A DNA stretch of 15,800 nucleotides from assembly GCA_002383105.1 (NCBI GenBank), contig DFXC01000179.1, forward strand, positions 875 through 16,674, read 5' to 3'. How positions within the stretch are numbered: position 1 is the first letter of the stretch; the number at the start of each line of letters is the position of its first letter. Shown piece by piece: positions 15,750-15,800 of this stretch. The translations under genes and the position numbers were made by a program. The notes beneath the pieces were generated by a model. The model searched no databases. It saw only the letters and a program-made list of their open reading frames with translations, and had not been told where the DNA came from. Source of the DNA: Hyphomicrobiaceae bacterium UBA4118 (GTDB taxonomy: Bacteria; Pseudomonadota; Alphaproteobacteria; Rhizobiales; Methyloligellaceae).

Positions 15750-15800
15750 TCAAGCTCTCTTCTCAAGGAAGGCTTCGACCGAAGCCAGGTCCTTATCCCC
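15750..15800 (-). CDS. trpB: Tryptophan synthase beta chain, C-terminal end only
   Basis: Only the last 16 codons lie in the window. They read [16 protein letters not shown] and end in TGA at 15752-15750. GDKD followed by a short helix is the usual C terminus of TrpB, the PLP enzyme joining indole and serine, and the gene sits directly before trpA as expected. The possible TTG start of trpA overlaps this stop codon. The rest of the gene is beyond the window edge. Confidence 0.8.
   Translation of the reverse strand, partial: GDKDLASVEAFLEKRA

Noticed and set aside
1..15800. CRISPR array, tRNA or rRNA gene, transposase, phage gene or toxin-antitoxin pair
   Set aside because: None seen on either strand. 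All long frames with protein-like character are housekeeping genes, and no regularly spaced repeats occur.

Overview
The window reads as chromosomal DNA of a high-GC alphaproteobacterium, most likely a member of the Hyphomicrobiales (Rhizobiales). The basis is gene content and order (DivL-type kinase, fused TsaE/sugar kinase, MurU-like nucleotidyltransferase, alphaproteobacterial AddB and AddA, thioredoxin; on the other strand trpB, trpA, accD, folC), protein sequence style (for example the CPETGQ form of AccD), and a short dispersed repeat typical of that order. I cannot name the genus.

Layout, left to right. Positions 1-238 hold the 3' end of a small exported-type protein gene that carries a frameshift. 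Positions 239-423 are non-coding leader. Positions 424-11564 form one tight + strand block: divL, tsaE::amgK-like fusion, murU-like, addB, addA. Junctions are ATGA overlaps (2670, 8046), a 12-base gap (4197-4208) and an 8-base overlap (4927-4934), so co-transcription and translational coupling are likely. trxA (11650-11982) follows after 85 bases and probably has its own promoter. The + and - strand blocks converge at about 11983-12052, where a short dispersed repeat with a hairpin lies. On the - strand, read right to left, are the last codons of trpB, then trpA, accD, folC and finally a small secreted-type hypothetical gene (12422 to 12053) broken by at least two frameshifts.

How the genes work together. 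DivL is an essential-type regulator of the CckA-ChpT-CtrA cell-cycle pathway; here its phospho-acceptor histidine is replaced by tyrosine, as in known DivL proteins. TsaE powers the t6A modification of tRNAs. The kinase domain fused to it and the next gene resemble AmgK and MurU, which in Pseudomonas convert MurNAc via MurNAc-1-phosphate to UDP-MurNAc in cell-wall recycling. AddB and AddA form the helicase-nuclease that resects double-strand breaks for RecA. TrxA is the general disulfide reductant. The - strand genes cover the last step(s) of tryptophan synthesis, malonyl-CoA synthesis for fatty acids, and folate polyglutamylation.

I looked for an undescribed system and did not find a convincing one: this is a conserved housekeeping neighbourhood. 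The points worth a second look are the DivL tyrosine, the TsaE-kinase fusion and its operon, two small decayed genes that ordinary ORF calling would miss, the dispersed repeat, a perfect 20-base palindrome inside divL, and the degenerate zinc site of AccD.
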